A stretch of 38,834 bases of DNA, from contig JAEUQI010000025.1 of the NCBI GenBank assembly GCA_016789145.1, positions 1 through 38,834 of the forward strand. Reading direction: 5' to 3'. The stretch's first letter is position 1. Every line of letters starts with the position of its first letter. Positions 17,437-24,925 of this stretch are shown piece after piece. Origin of the DNA: Blastocatellia bacterium. GTDB lineage: Bacteria > Acidobacteriota > Blastocatellia > Pyrinomonadales > Pyrinomonadaceae. The notes under the pieces are model-generated. The model saw only the letters and a program-made list of their open reading frames with translations. It did not search any database and was not told the origin of the DNA. The translations under genes were made by a program, and so were the position numbers.

Positions 17437-17498
17437 CCGAATCTAATAGTTGTCGATAAGCCGCCAACCGTTGTAAGTTTAATTATAGGACACGCATT

Positions 17499-18521
17499 AT
17501 GAAACACACCATTACACTTATTCCCGGAGACGGAATCGGGCCAGAGATCGTTGCTGCGACCGTTCGCGTTATTGAGGCTACAGGCGTCGACATTGAATGG
17601 GAAACGCAGATTCTCGGTGCCCAAGCACACGAGAAATACGGCACGACGATACCTGACCAGACCATCGAATCTATTCGTAAGAACAAGGTCGCATTGAAAG
17701 GCCCGCAGATGACGCCCGTCGGAAAGGGTTTTACTTCGGTAAATGTCGGCCTGCGAAAGAATCTCGATCTTTACGCCAACGTGCGTCCGGTCAAGGCTCT
17801 GCCAAATGTGCCTTGCCGTTATCCCGAGCTCGACCTGGTCATTGTTCGAGAAAATACTGAAGACCTCTACGCCGGCCTTGAACACGTCGTCGTTCCAGGC
17901 GTCGTCGAATCGATCAAGATCATTACCGAAAAGGCTTCGACGCGGATCGCAAAGTACGCGTTCGAATATGCACGAGACAATGGCCGTAAGAAGGTGACGG
18001 CGGTCCATAAAGCGAACATTATGAAACTGTCAGATGGCCTGTTTCTTGAGTGTTTTTACAACCAAGCCAAGCTATTCCCTGATATCGAAGCCGACGACAA
18101 GATCATCGACAATTGTTGTATGCAGCTTGTAATGAGGCCCGAACAGTTTGACGTGATGGTTCTTGAGAATCTTTACGGCGATATCGTCAGCGACCTTTGT
18201 GCAGGTCTAATTGGCGGGCTCGGCCTCGCTCCCGGAGCGAACATTGGTGAGCTCGGAGCTGTGTTCGAAGCGGTTCACGGCTCGGCACCTGACATCGCCG
18301 GCCAAGGCATTGCAAACCCGACAGCATTGATGCTCTCAGCGATCCAAATGCTAAATCACATCGGCGAACGCGATGCTGCAGCCAAACTACACGATGCGAT
18401 CTTGGCCGTTTTCGCCGACGGCACATCGATAACTCGCGACCTTGGCGGAACGGCGAAAACGAATGAATTCGCCCGCGCGATCGAAGACAAGATCAAGGCC
18501 AATTCAGCCGCCACAGCGTAA
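17499..18521 (+). CDS. icd: Isocitrate dehydrogenase, NAD-type of the IDH/IPMDH family
   Basis: The protein has 340 residues. IPGDGIGPEI opens the fold. SVNVGLRKNLDLYANVRPVK carries the Ser and Arg residues that bind isocitrate, and GDIVSDLCAGL and VHGSAPDIAG follow in order. The length is that of the short IDH3-like group, which usually uses NAD, rather than the 415-residue E. coli NADP type. It catalyses oxidative decarboxylation of isocitrate to 2-oxoglutarate. A TAGGA lies about ten bases before the ATG. 3-Isopropylmalate dehydrogenase is less likely because of the SxN substrate loop. Confidence 0.85.
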   Translation: MKHTITLIPGDGIGPEIVAATVRVIEATGVDIEWETQILGAQAHEKYGTTIPDQTIESIRKNKVALKGPQMTPVGKGFTSVNVGLRKNLDLYANVRPVKALPNVPCRYPELDLVIVRENTEDLYAGLEHVVVPGVVESIKIITEKASTRIAKYAFEYARDNGRKKVTAVHKANIMKLSDGLFLECFYNQAKLFPDIEADDKIIDNCCMQLVMRPEQFDVMVLENLYGDIVSDLCAGLIGGLGLAPGANIGELGAVFEAVHGSAPDIAGQGIANPTALMLSAIQMLNHIGERDAAAKLHDAILAVFADGTSITRDLGGTAKTNEFARAIEDKIKANSAATA

Positions 18522-18585
18522 CTAATTTGCAACTCCAGCAGGCTCCGCTCGTTCTAATCGTGCGGGGCCACAGGAGGCCACAGTC

Positions 18586-18978
18586 ATGAAAATATTGATC
18601 GCAACCATCGCTGTCGCACTAACATTTGCAATGTCCGTAGCTGCCCAAACACCTGAGTTTCTGACGGTAAAGCACACGAAGCAGGGCTTTGCGAAAAAGA
18701 GCAAGCTCAAGATCAAATTCCTAGAGGTTGTCGAAGATTCACGATGTCCCACAGGAGCCCAATGTATCTGGGCCGGCAATGCAAAGATCAAAGTCCTGAT
18801 CGACAACGGCACGACCAAGCAAGAGTTCGTCATGAACACGACCGATGGCCCAAAAGGCGATAGCTTCAGCGGTTGGGCTATCTACCTAGAAGAATTAACT
18901 CCATACCCAAAGTCAGGTTCGGCTACCGACCCGAAAAAATACAATGCCAAGTTCAAGATAGTCCGGCTATCACGTTAG
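18586..18978 (+). CDS. Small secreted protein with conserved CPxGxxCxWAGNA motif
   Basis: The protein has 130 residues. A signal peptide (about 1-21, ending SVAAQ) leads to a beta-rich domain containing DSRCPTGAQCIWAGNAKIKV. This Cys-pair motif occurs in many small exported proteins of Bacteroidota and Acidobacteriota; its function is unknown to me. AGGAGG eight bases before the ATG fixes the start. It lies 64 bases after icd, with a hairpin just downstream. Confidence 0.75.
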   Translation: MKILIATIAVALTFAMSVAAQTPEFLTVKHTKQGFAKKSKLKIKFLEVVEDSRCPTGAQCIWAGNAKIKVLIDNGTTKQEFVMNTTDGPKGDSFSGWAIYLEELTPYPKSGSATDPKKYNAKFKIVRLSR

Positions 18979-18989
18979 TTCATTTTATA

Positions 18990-19012
18990 CGGCTGCAGAA
19001 GATCTGCGGCCG
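18990..19012 (+). terminator. Hairpin after the small secreted protein gene
   Basis: CGGCTGCAGA pairs with TCTGCGGCCG around loop AGA, 10 bp with one wobble, followed by CTTTCT. The T-run is weak, so termination may be partial. Confidence 0.45.
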
Positions 19013-19297
19013 CTTTCTGGTCCGAATTATTCCACCCGACTACTTCTAGGCCCCAGATCAAATCAGTTAGACCATTCGAGTAGAACTCATATCTTTTCCG
19101 GGTGCGCCAACGAACAGACCGCTCGCCACTTTTCTGTAAGTATAATTGAACAATACTAATCGGTGATCAGATAAACAGATTGTATTGAAGTTTTTGTAGA
19201 TCGATGCCCCTACGGGTATCAGATACTTACAAGGCCTTACAGTATGCACGTCTCAGAAAGAGACGGCAGTCCGTTAGGTCAGACAGTTAGGAGTTTT
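19013..19297. other. Leader/intergenic region without a gene
   Basis: No convincing gene. A TATAAT at 19141-19146 could be a -10 box, without a good -35. A small hairpin GTCTC-AGAAA-GAGAC lies at about 19248-19262, within a possible long leader of the next gene. Confidence 0.3.
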
Positions 19298-19975
19298 ATG
19301 ATAACAATCAAGGCAAAGTGCCTTTTCGCAGCATTTTTCATCGGATCGATCGTGCTTTTGGGAACAATTGGGAATGTGTCGGCACAAGGTCAGGACCGCG
19401 ACGAAGACCGTCGGGATCGCTGGGAAGCACGCCAACGTAACAAGGCCGAACGAGCTCGCATCAAGGCTGAGAACGAACGAATTCGTGTTGAACGCGTCCG
19501 CCAAGCAGAATGGGAACATCGCAACAGGCGAATGAACAGCGACCGAGAGCTTCGTGATCGCCGCTATAACGGCAATTACGATGCAAATAACAACGGCACG
19601 AGATATCGTGTTTATCGCAATGGTTCTTTTTACAACACCGACAGCAATGGCGCGGAACAGCTTCGTCAGGCTGTAAACGAAGGCTATCGACAAGGATTTC
19701 AGGCTGGACGTAGCGACCGAAACAGCACTCGACGCGTCAGTTGGACAAATTCGAGCGTCTATCGAAGCGGTTCATACGGATATACCAACGGTGTAAACCG
19801 AAGTCAGTATCAATATTATTTCCAGCAGGGATTTCAGCGTGGGTATCAGGACGGATCAAATCGTCGTTATGAAAATGACTATGATGGCAGCTACGAATAT
19901 GGAACGAACAATAACGGATCGATGAGTATACTTGGAGCTATCCTCAACCAGATACTGAACATTCAAACTTACTAG
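19298..19975 (+). CDS. Secreted Arg/Asn/Tyr-rich protein of unknown function
   Basis: The protein has 225 residues from the ATG at 19298, which follows AGGAG by four bases; a frame from 19244 adds 18 unlikely residues. A signal peptide ends in NVSAQ. Next comes a highly charged helical stretch (about 30-80) rich in Arg, Glu and Asp. Then a polar part holds two related segments, NEGYRQGFQAGRSDRN and QQGFQRGYQDGSNRR, pointing to an internal duplication. The end is hydrophobic (SILGAILNQILNIQTY). No family is recognised. A strong terminator follows. Confidence 0.75.
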   Translation: MITIKAKCLFAAFFIGSIVLLGTIGNVSAQGQDRDEDRRDRWEARQRNKAERARIKAENERIRVERVRQAEWEHRNRRMNSDRELRDRRYNGNYDANNNGTRYRVYRNGSFYNTDSNGAEQLRQAVNEGYRQGFQAGRSDRNSTRRVSWTNSSVYRSGSYGYTNGVNRSQYQYYFQQGFQRGYQDGSNRRYENDYDGSYEYGTNNNGSMSILGAILNQILNIQTY

Positions 19976-19995
19976 TATTGAAGTTCATATGAACG

Positions 19996-20031
19996 AAAGG
20001 CCTCGGATCTAACGATCTTGAGGCCTTTTTT
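19996..20031 (+). terminator. Strong intrinsic terminator
   Basis: AAAGGCCTC (19996-20004) pairs with GAGGCCTTT (20020-20028), with a GATC/GATC inner stem, and ends in a T-run through 20031. Confidence 0.85.
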
Positions 20032-20035
20032 GTAC

Positions 20036-20070
20036 AAAAAACAGGTGATCGATATTTCTATCGATCACCT
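20036..20070 (-). terminator. Minus-strand intrinsic terminator
   Basis: A perfect 12-bp stem (20043-20054 with 20059-20070, loop TTTC) is followed on the minus strand by GTTTTTT. It stands back to back with the plus-strand terminator. It implies a minus-strand transcript from the right, for which the 44-codon frame at 20122-20256 is the only candidate. Confidence 0.7.
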
Positions 20071-20121
20071 TAGACCGGCAATGTGACTTGCCGAATTTAG
20101 CGGTGGGAACCGCTCCCCTTG

Positions 20122-20256
20122 TTATAAGTCGAAGAAAAAATCTAGTATCCGCGAATCGTTCAGGTTAAGAACCTTTCTCGATGCTCTAGCCATTTTGATA
20201 CGACTTAACCAAAGCATATCTGATTTGACGATGGCAATCTGTTCGGTAGCGCACAT
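20122..20256 (-). CDS. Possible 44-residue protein
   Basis: The frame begins MCATEQIAIVKSDMLWLSRI, has a basic middle and ends LDFFFDL. GAAGGG lies six to seven bases before the ATG, a fair ribosome-binding site. Downstream are two small hairpins (GCGGT/ACCGC and CGGCAA/TTGCCG) and the minus-strand terminator at 20036-20070. The gene would be divergent from the first Crp-like regulator. No homolog is known to me. The chief support is the terminator, which otherwise has no gene to serve. Confidence 0.35.
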   Translation of the reverse strand: MCATEQIAIVKSDMLWLSRIKMARASRKVLNLNDSRILDFFFDL

Positions 20257-20293
20257 AGAGCACCCTTCGTAATCATCGCGATCATGATCGAGC

Positions 20294-20309
20294 GTGTGTC
20301 ATCACACAG
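20294..20309. promoter_or_regulatory. Crp-like palindrome, site 1
   Basis: GTGTG-TCAT-CACAC, centred about 56 bases before the start of the first Crp-like gene and about 45 before the possible minus-strand gene. It shares TGTGTC...CACACAGAC with site 2, although the spacer is two bases shorter. It is likely an operator for one of the two local regulators; this is inferred. Confidence 0.5.
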
Positions 20310-20357
20310 ACTGCATCACCTGCGATTGCTAATGTTTTTGTTCTATGAGAGGAATAT

Positions 20358-21089
20358 ATGGCATTTGATTCAATTTCAACGTCTACAGCAGTTCAAAACT
20401 ACCTCCTCGCAGCCTTACCAGCCGACGAGCTATCCAGAATGTTGACCAAACTGATCAACGTCGAAATGGTCTTTAACACGGAACTTTATAAATTCAACAA
20501 TACTATCGACAGCGTTTATTTTCCTCTGAGCGGCATTCTGTCATTGCTTGCTGAGGTAGATAAAGGGTCGACAACTGAAGTTGGAATTGTCGGGCGCGAA
20601 GGTATGATCGGCCTGCCGATATTTCTTGGTGTCAAGGAATCGCACGTTGCGGCCGTAGTACAGGGCACCGGACGGGCGATGCGTATGAACGCAACGGATT
20701 TTCAATCCGAATGCACTCGAGGCGGGGCATTGAACACAGTGCTGCGTCGATTCGCTAATTCAATGATGGTTCAGATCTCACAGTCAGCTGTTTGTTTTCG
20801 CTTTCACGTGATAGAACAACGGCTCGCTCGTTGGCTCCTAATGACTAGCGACCGTATGGAATCTAACGAATTTAGGGTTACACAAACATTCCTATCAAAT
20901 ATGCTCGGCGTCCGACGCGAAGCCGTAAATCGCGCTGCCAAGGCTCTTGAGGCAAATTCGCTCGTTTCAAACCGACGCAACTCCATCACTATTGTTGACA
21001 AGCAAGGTCTGGCGAACGCTTCGTGTGTCTGCTACGGCTTGATCCGAACCGAAGAAAAACGCGCGCTAAACGCCCATCAGTCCCACTGA
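20358..21089 (+). CDS. Crp/Fnr-family transcriptional regulator A
   Basis: The protein has 243 residues. The N-terminal cupin-like sensor domain includes VYFPLSGILSLLAEVD and EVGIVGREGMIGL. The C-terminal winged helix reads TQTFLSNMLGVRREAVNRAA, the Crp-type HTH. The Arg/Ser pattern that binds cAMP in Crp is not seen, and there is no Fnr-type Cys cluster, so the signal is unknown. AGAGG five bases before the ATG supports the start. A paralog lies 0.6 kb downstream with the same GREG/GRQG sensor loop. It probably binds the local TGTG/CACA palindromes. Confidence 0.85.
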   Translation: MAFDSISTSTAVQNYLLAALPADELSRMLTKLINVEMVFNTELYKFNNTIDSVYFPLSGILSLLAEVDKGSTTEVGIVGREGMIGLPIFLGVKESHVAAVVQGTGRAMRMNATDFQSECTRGGALNTVLRRFANSMMVQISQSAVCFRFHVIEQRLARWLLMTSDRMESNEFRVTQTFLSNMLGVRREAVNRAAKALEANSLVSNRRNSITIVDKQGLANASCVCYGLIRTEEKRALNAHQSH

Positions 21090-21110
21090 TATCATCCAAA
21101 CAAAGAAAGA

Positions 21111-21137
21111 AACGGCACGGTTTTCATCCGTGCCGTT
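21111..21137. terminator. Perfect hairpin after regulator A
   Basis: AACGGCACGG pairs with CCGTGCCGTT around a 7-base loop. The plus strand lacks a T-run beyond TT; the minus strand continues TCTTTCTTT. It may stop transcription in either direction weakly. Confidence 0.5.
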
Positions 21138-21417
21138 CGATCAGGCAAATACGCCTCGAAGGCTGTGAGAGCAACCCTCCGTACAAGCAACTGGTTTTCG
21201 CCGACACAGGTGTGTTGGATATGTGCAATTTTGGAGTGGCACACATTTCTCGATGTCCATGAATACGAGTATTAGACCAATCCTATCCAATTTACTCTCG
21301 CGTGTATGTGTCCTACCACACAGACGGCGCGCCACTCAGGATGATTAAATTAGGTGTATTGGAATGGAGATATTTCATACCAGAACGAACGGATAGCTAC
21401 TAACGGAGAAAAAGATC
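21138..21417. promoter_or_regulatory. Upstream region of the 47-aa membrane protein gene with Crp-like site 2
   Basis: TGTGT-CCTACC-ACACA at 21307-21322 has the 5-6-5 spacing of Crp/Fnr sites. TTAAAT at 21345-21350 could be a -10 box. A start near 21356 would place the site centre at about -41.5, the class II activator position. A looser ATGTG...CACAT pair lies at about 21217-21243. No gene is seen in this stretch. Confidence 0.5.
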
Positions 21418-21561
21418 ATGCTGTGGACCATCGTACTTATACTTATTATTTTGTGGGCATTGGGATTTGGGATCGGAGGACTTGGCAACATCATACACAT
21501 ACTATTGGTTGTGGCTCTGATCGTTTTCATTCTTCAGATCGTCCGAGGTAGACGCGGGTAA
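21418..21561 (+). CDS. lmo0937-type small membrane protein
   Basis: The protein has 47 residues: MLWTIVLILIILWALGFGIG, a second hydrophobic helix (IIHILLVVALIVFILQIV) and a basic tail RGRRG. This closely follows the lmo0937 family of tiny two-helix membrane proteins, often linked with stress responses. GGAG nine bases before the ATG supports the start. It lies between the two Crp-like regulators and behind Crp-like site 2, so control by one of them is likely. Confidence 0.85.
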   Translation: MLWTIVLILIILWALGFGIGGLGNIIHILLVVALIVFILQIVRGRRG

Positions 21562-21585
21562 TCGGCAAACGTCTGGGACTCCTAT

Positions 21586-21601
21586 TGTGCGCATGCGCAC
21601 A
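21586..21601. promoter_or_regulatory. Crp-like palindrome, site 4
   Basis: TGTGC-GCATGC-GCACA is a perfect 16-bp palindrome with 5-6-5 spacing, 116 bases before regulator B. TATGAT at 21614-21619 could be the -10 box; the site would then cover the -35 region, suggesting repression or autoregulation. Confidence 0.55.
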
Positions 21602-21627
21602 TTTCACAACTTCTATGATAGGCTCGG

Positions 21628-21661
21628 CGCGAGCGTCAACTAGAATCTGTTGACACTCGCG
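21628..21661. repeat. Inverted repeat upstream of regulator B
   Basis: CGCGAGCGTCAAC (21628-21640) pairs with GTTGACACTCGCG (21649-21661) with one mismatch around 8 bases. No T-run follows. It could be an operator or an mRNA leader hairpin. Confidence 0.5.
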
Positions 21662-21716
21662 TCGTTTCTAATTGATCGATCTTGTGGCCTTAAGACAACC
21701 ATTAAAGCTGCTGCCT

Positions 21717-22454
21717 ATGTTTATTACGGAAGAAAAAAGTGATGCAAGGAAGAACCTACTACTTGCCGCACTTCCGGCTACTGAGTACGACCATATTTGC
21801 CAACTTCTCGAGTTCGTATCGCTTGATCAAGGCGACGTTCTATGGGAAGCCGAGGAGCAGAATAGTTACGTATATTTCCCGACTACGGCGATGATCTGTC
21901 TGCTGTACGAGACGGAAAGCGGACAATCAATAGAAGTAGGGATCATTGGGCGCCAAGGTCTGGTCGGTGTTTCAACATTTATGGGCGATGCGATCCTGTC
22001 AAACCGTGTCGTTGTTCAACGATCGGGCGAAGCATACAGGATGAAAGGCGTTGACGTAATGGCGATATTCACTGAAAGTGGCGATTTTCAGGATATCCTA
22101 ATGTGCTTTACACAATCGCTGATTACTCAGATATCGCAAACTGCGATCTGCAATCGGCTTCATTCGGTCGATCAACAACTCTGTCGTTGGCTGCTGATCA
22201 ACCACGACCACCAACAAACTACTACATTTCTGATGACTCACGATCAGATCTCTAATTTGCTGGGCGTTCGTCGCGAAAGCGTGTCCTTGGCCTCGGCACA
22301 CTTACAAAACGCGGGACTAATCGAGTGTTCCCGCGGCAGGATCAATCTGATCGACCGAAAAGGCATTGAAGCGACTGCGTGCGAGTGTTACCAGGTTGTC
22401 GCGACCCAATACGAACAGATGCTCCGCAAATATAAGGTAAAACACGGCGCATAG
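21717..22454 (+). CDS. Crp/Fnr-family transcriptional regulator B
   Basis: The protein has 245 residues from the ATG at 21717. A TTG at 21672 would add 15 residues that do not look like the family; neither has a strong Shine-Dalgarno. The sensor domain has YVYFPTTAMICLLYE and EVGIIGRQGLVGV; the HTH reads MTHDQISNLLGVRRESVSLA. It is a distant paralog of regulator A, with the same layout and a similar Cys-containing tail (ACECYQV versus SCVCYGL). The signal is unknown. A perfect TGTGC/GCACA palindrome upstream suggests that it or regulator A controls the gene. Confidence 0.85.
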   Translation: MFITEEKSDARKNLLLAALPATEYDHICQLLEFVSLDQGDVLWEAEEQNSYVYFPTTAMICLLYETESGQSIEVGIIGRQGLVGVSTFMGDAILSNRVVVQRSGEAYRMKGVDVMAIFTESGDFQDILMCFTQSLITQISQTAICNRLHSVDQQLCRWLLINHDHQQTTTFLMTHDQISNLLGVRRESVSLASAHLQNAGLIECSRGRINLIDRKGIEATACECYQVVATQYEQMLRKYKVKHGA

Positions 22455-22471
22455 ACCGATATCTCCGCTTT

Positions 22472-22487
22472 GGTGACCTACCACACA
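22472..22487. promoter_or_regulatory. Crp-like palindrome, site 3
   Basis: GGTGA-CCTACC-ACACA. CCTACCACACA is identical to site 2 over eleven bases. It lies about 110 bases before the YtxH gene. TATTAT at 22515-22520 may be the -10 box. Confidence 0.5.
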
Positions 22488-22589
22488 TACACATCGCCAA
22501 AACGGCCACATACTTATTATCTCTAGTAGGAAACTTGGCCGAACGGTATCAATTCCGAGACCTTTGGCTGGTTCGATCAATCAAAGAAA

Positions 22590-23048
22590 GTGAGTAATAA
22601 TAAGATGTTAGAAACGATTAAAAACGACAATTGCACTCATGACCTGAAAGCCTCGACAGTTAAACTGCGTGATGGTCTTTTATATTTCGGTGTCGGAGCG
22701 ACTATCGGTGCGACGCTTGCCCTGCTGTTCGCACCAAAATCAGGCAGCGAACTTCGGAGCGATATCGCAGATGTTTCGCGTCAGGGCTACGACGTAACGG
22801 TTGAAAAGGCGACTGAGATCAAGAAACAAACTGTTGCTGCGGTCAACTCGATCAAGAATACAGCAGGTTCGCTTTACTCAATTGCCGAAACTAAAATTGT
22901 CGACAGCGAACAGGCCGTTGTAAACGCTATCGAAGACCTTGCGACTGAGGTGAAAGACGTAATGAAAGGCGGAATCGAAAAGGCTCAAGACATTCCAGAA
23001 CCGTCAGGCAACGGGCGTTCGGGCCGAAGACCGTCGAGCATAATGTAG
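22590..23048 (+). CDS. YtxH-domain stress protein
   Basis: The protein has 152 residues from a GTG; an ATG at 22605 is also possible. LLYFGVGATIGATLALLFAPKSGSELRSDI is a membrane helix followed by the APKSG motif of the YtxH family. A long amphipathic helical tail with many Ala, Lys and Glu follows. YtxH proteins appear in general stress regulons, but their action is unclear. It is the last gene of the Crp-like island and lies behind site 3. Confidence 0.8.
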   Translation: MSNNKMLETIKNDNCTHDLKASTVKLRDGLLYFGVGATIGATLALLFAPKSGSELRSDIADVSRQGYDVTVEKATEIKKQTVAAVNSIKNTAGSLYSIAETKIVDSEQAVVNAIEDLATEVKDVMKGGIEKAQDIPEPSGNGRSGRRPSSIM

Positions 23049-23060
23049 TTGATCCGCAAG

Positions 23061-23089
23061 TAGGCCGAGATCATCCTCTTGGCCTATTT
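23061..23089. terminator. Terminator between convergent genes
   Basis: TAGGCCGAGA pairs with TCTTGGCCTA (one wobble) around six bases, followed by TTT on the plus strand. It overlaps the end of the doxX-like gene and may serve both strands. Confidence 0.55.
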
Positions 23090-23506
23090 GCCGCCAATGG
23101 CCGAAGGCATGGTCAAAAACATCAATACGATCGTGAGCAAGAAATAAGGCACCAGCACGGCTGCTCCGGCGTAGTCTTTGGCGACGCGCTGGCCAAAGAA
23201 CAGTCCGGTGATCGTAAGCGCGGCCAAAGCTGCCGCGTAGAAAATAATGATAGTCGAGCCTGCGACAAAGAAATAGACGATCCCGGCCGTAGCGGCAAGG
23301 CCTGTCAGCAATTCAAGAACCGTGATCTTTGCGACCATGATCTTGGTGAATGGGGCTAGAAATGTTTTCGAGAAATGTCCTGTCAGCCATTCAATGTTTC
23401 CTTTCCAATCAAAGACCTTGTCGAGGCCGGATTGTAAGAATAGAATCGCGACAAAGAGCGCACAAAACAGTGCCGGTAAATTCTTGATCAAATGGTCGTA
23501 ATGCAT
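23084..23506 (-). CDS. DoxX-like membrane protein
   Basis: The protein has 140 residues with four membrane helices. FLQSGLDKVFDW after the first helix and the general layout match the DoxX/DoxD family, members of which are quinol-linked or redox-stress membrane proteins. It lies 19 bases after the aminopeptidase gene, so the two are co-transcribed. No clear ribosome-binding site is next to the ATG, consistent with coupling. Confidence 0.7.
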   Translation of the reverse strand: MHYDHLIKNLPALFCALFVAILFLQSGLDKVFDWKGNIEWLTGHFSKTFLAPFTKIMVAKITVLELLTGLAATAGIVYFFVAGSTIIIFYAAALAALTITGLFFGQRVAKDYAGAAVLVPYFLLTIVLMFLTMPSAIGGK

Positions 23507-23525
23507 AATGTTCTGCGTTACGCCC

Positions 23526-24836
23526 TTACTTACGCGCGGGCCCCTGCATCAGAGCTTCGATCTCGTCTGGATCCTTCGTTACTTTCGCAGTGAGGTTCAG
23601 ATTTCCGTCTTTCGTTACCACAACATCGTCTTCGATACGAATGCCAATGCCGCGATATTTCGCCGGTGCCGTCTTGTCATCGGGCGGAATGTAGAGTCCC
23701 GGCTCGACCGTCAGCACCATTCCCGGAGCGTATGGCTTCGACTTTGTAGCTTGCTGATCTACGTAGTAGCGTCCGGCGTCGTGCACGTCAAGGCCAAGCC
23801 AATGGCCGACGCCGTGCATGTAGTATTTCATGTACGCTTTCTTTTTGATCAGGTCTTTCGTCTTGCCCTTGAGCAAGCCGAGTTTTTTCATTCCTTCGGT
23901 TAGCAGCTCGATGGAATACTCTTGACGCTGTAAATGAGTGTTGCCGACAATCGTAAAATCGATACACTTGAGCTGAACGTCTAAAACGACATCGTAGACC
24001 TCACGCTGAGCTTTCGTAAATTTGCCGTTCACAGGAAACGTGCGAGTGATGTCCGAGGCATAACCTTGGTACTCGGCACCGGCGTCGATCAGTATGAGAT
24101 CGCCGTCTTTGAGCGGCATATTATTCTCGACGTAATGCAGGATGGTCGCATTTTCGCCGCCGCCGACGATCGAGTTGTATGCGACGCCGCTCGCACCTTT
24201 GTCTTTCATATAGGCTTCCATCAGAGCCTCGACCTGGGCCTCGTTCATGCCGGGCTTGACCTTTTTCATCGCCAGAATGTGTGCCTCTGCAGCGATGTTC
24301 CCGGCGGTCTGCATCAGTTCAATTTCCTTGGCAGATTTGTGCAGGCGCATCTCGCCCAAGATCGGCGTTGGGTCAATGATCGTATGCGGCGGATAGGCTG
24401 TTTTGAGACGCTGTACTCGCTGTTCGGTGAAATATGTCAGCAGTGTTTGATCGAGTTTCTTATCGACGGCGAATCGATAATAAAGCCTCTCATGTCCGTC
24501 AAGTATCTTGCCGAGATCACCCTCGAACTTTTCGATAGAGTACGCCTTATCGGCTTTGTAGTTCTTGACGGCACCTTCAACACCCTGACGGCGGCCAAAC
24601 CACGTTTCCATCATCGGATCGCGAGGACGCACATAGAGTGTGTACGGATTCTTCGCACCCTTGGTAATGACCGCGACCGCATCAGGCTCGGGAAATCCCG
24701 TCAGATACCAAAAATCCGAATCCTGCCGAAACTTGAATTCAGTGTCATAACTACGCACTTGCTCATGAGCCGCCGGAATGATGGCAACCGAATCAGGTTC
24801 CATCGCGTCGATAAATCGTTTGAGTTGATCACGCAT
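23526..24836 (-). CDS. Xaa-Pro aminopeptidase (M24B)
   Basis: The protein has 436 residues. The N-terminal aminopeptidase P domain has FRQDSDFWYLTGFPEPDAV. The catalytic pita-bread domain has its five metal ligands in order: IDAGAEYQGYASDITRTF (two Asp), HGVGHWLGLDVHD (His), VEPGLY (Glu) and IRIEDDV (Glu). It removes N-terminal residues before proline. No signal peptide is present, so it is cytoplasmic. The frame extends to 25028, into the divergent gene, but MRDQLKRFIDAMEPDS is the normal family start. Confidence 0.9.
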   Translation of the reverse strand: MRDQLKRFIDAMEPDSVAIIPAAHEQVRSYDTEFKFRQDSDFWYLTGFPEPDAVAVITKGAKNPYTLYVRPRDPMMETWFGRRQGVEGAVKNYKADKAYSIEKFEGDLGKILDGHERLYYRFAVDKKLDQTLLTYFTEQRVQRLKTAYPPHTIIDPTPILGEMRLHKSAKEIELMQTAGNIAAEAHILAMKKVKPGMNEAQVEALMEAYMKDKGASGVAYNSIVGGGENATILHYVENNMPLKDGDLILIDAGAEYQGYASDITRTFPVNGKFTKAQREVYDVVLDVQLKCIDFTIVGNTHLQRQEYSIELLTEGMKKLGLLKGKTKDLIKKKAYMKYYMHGVGHWLGLDVHDAGRYYVDQQATKSKPYAPGMVLTVEPGLYIPPDDKTAPAKYRGIGIRIEDDVVVTKDGNLNLTAKVTKDPDEIEALMQGPARK

Positions 24837-24878
24837 ATTGCAAATGAGTTTACCGCAGATCGTTCTCTTAAGGAATAC

Positions 24879-24887
24879 TGATATAAT
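24879..24887 (+). promoter_or_regulatory. Extended -10 promoter of the membrane operon
   Basis: TGATATAAT is a perfect extended -10 (TG-n-TATAAT). Transcription would begin near 24894, giving a leader of about 32 bases before the ATG at 24926. No good -35 is seen, as is usual for extended -10 promoters. Confidence 0.6.
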
Positions 24888-24925
24888 GCCCAATAACCTA
24901 ATCCTGGTAATTTTTGGAGACGAAT

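Noticed and set aside
24066..24881. A 271-codon plus-strand frame
   Set aside because: It lies wholly opposite the Xaa-Pro aminopeptidase, which has all five metal ligands.
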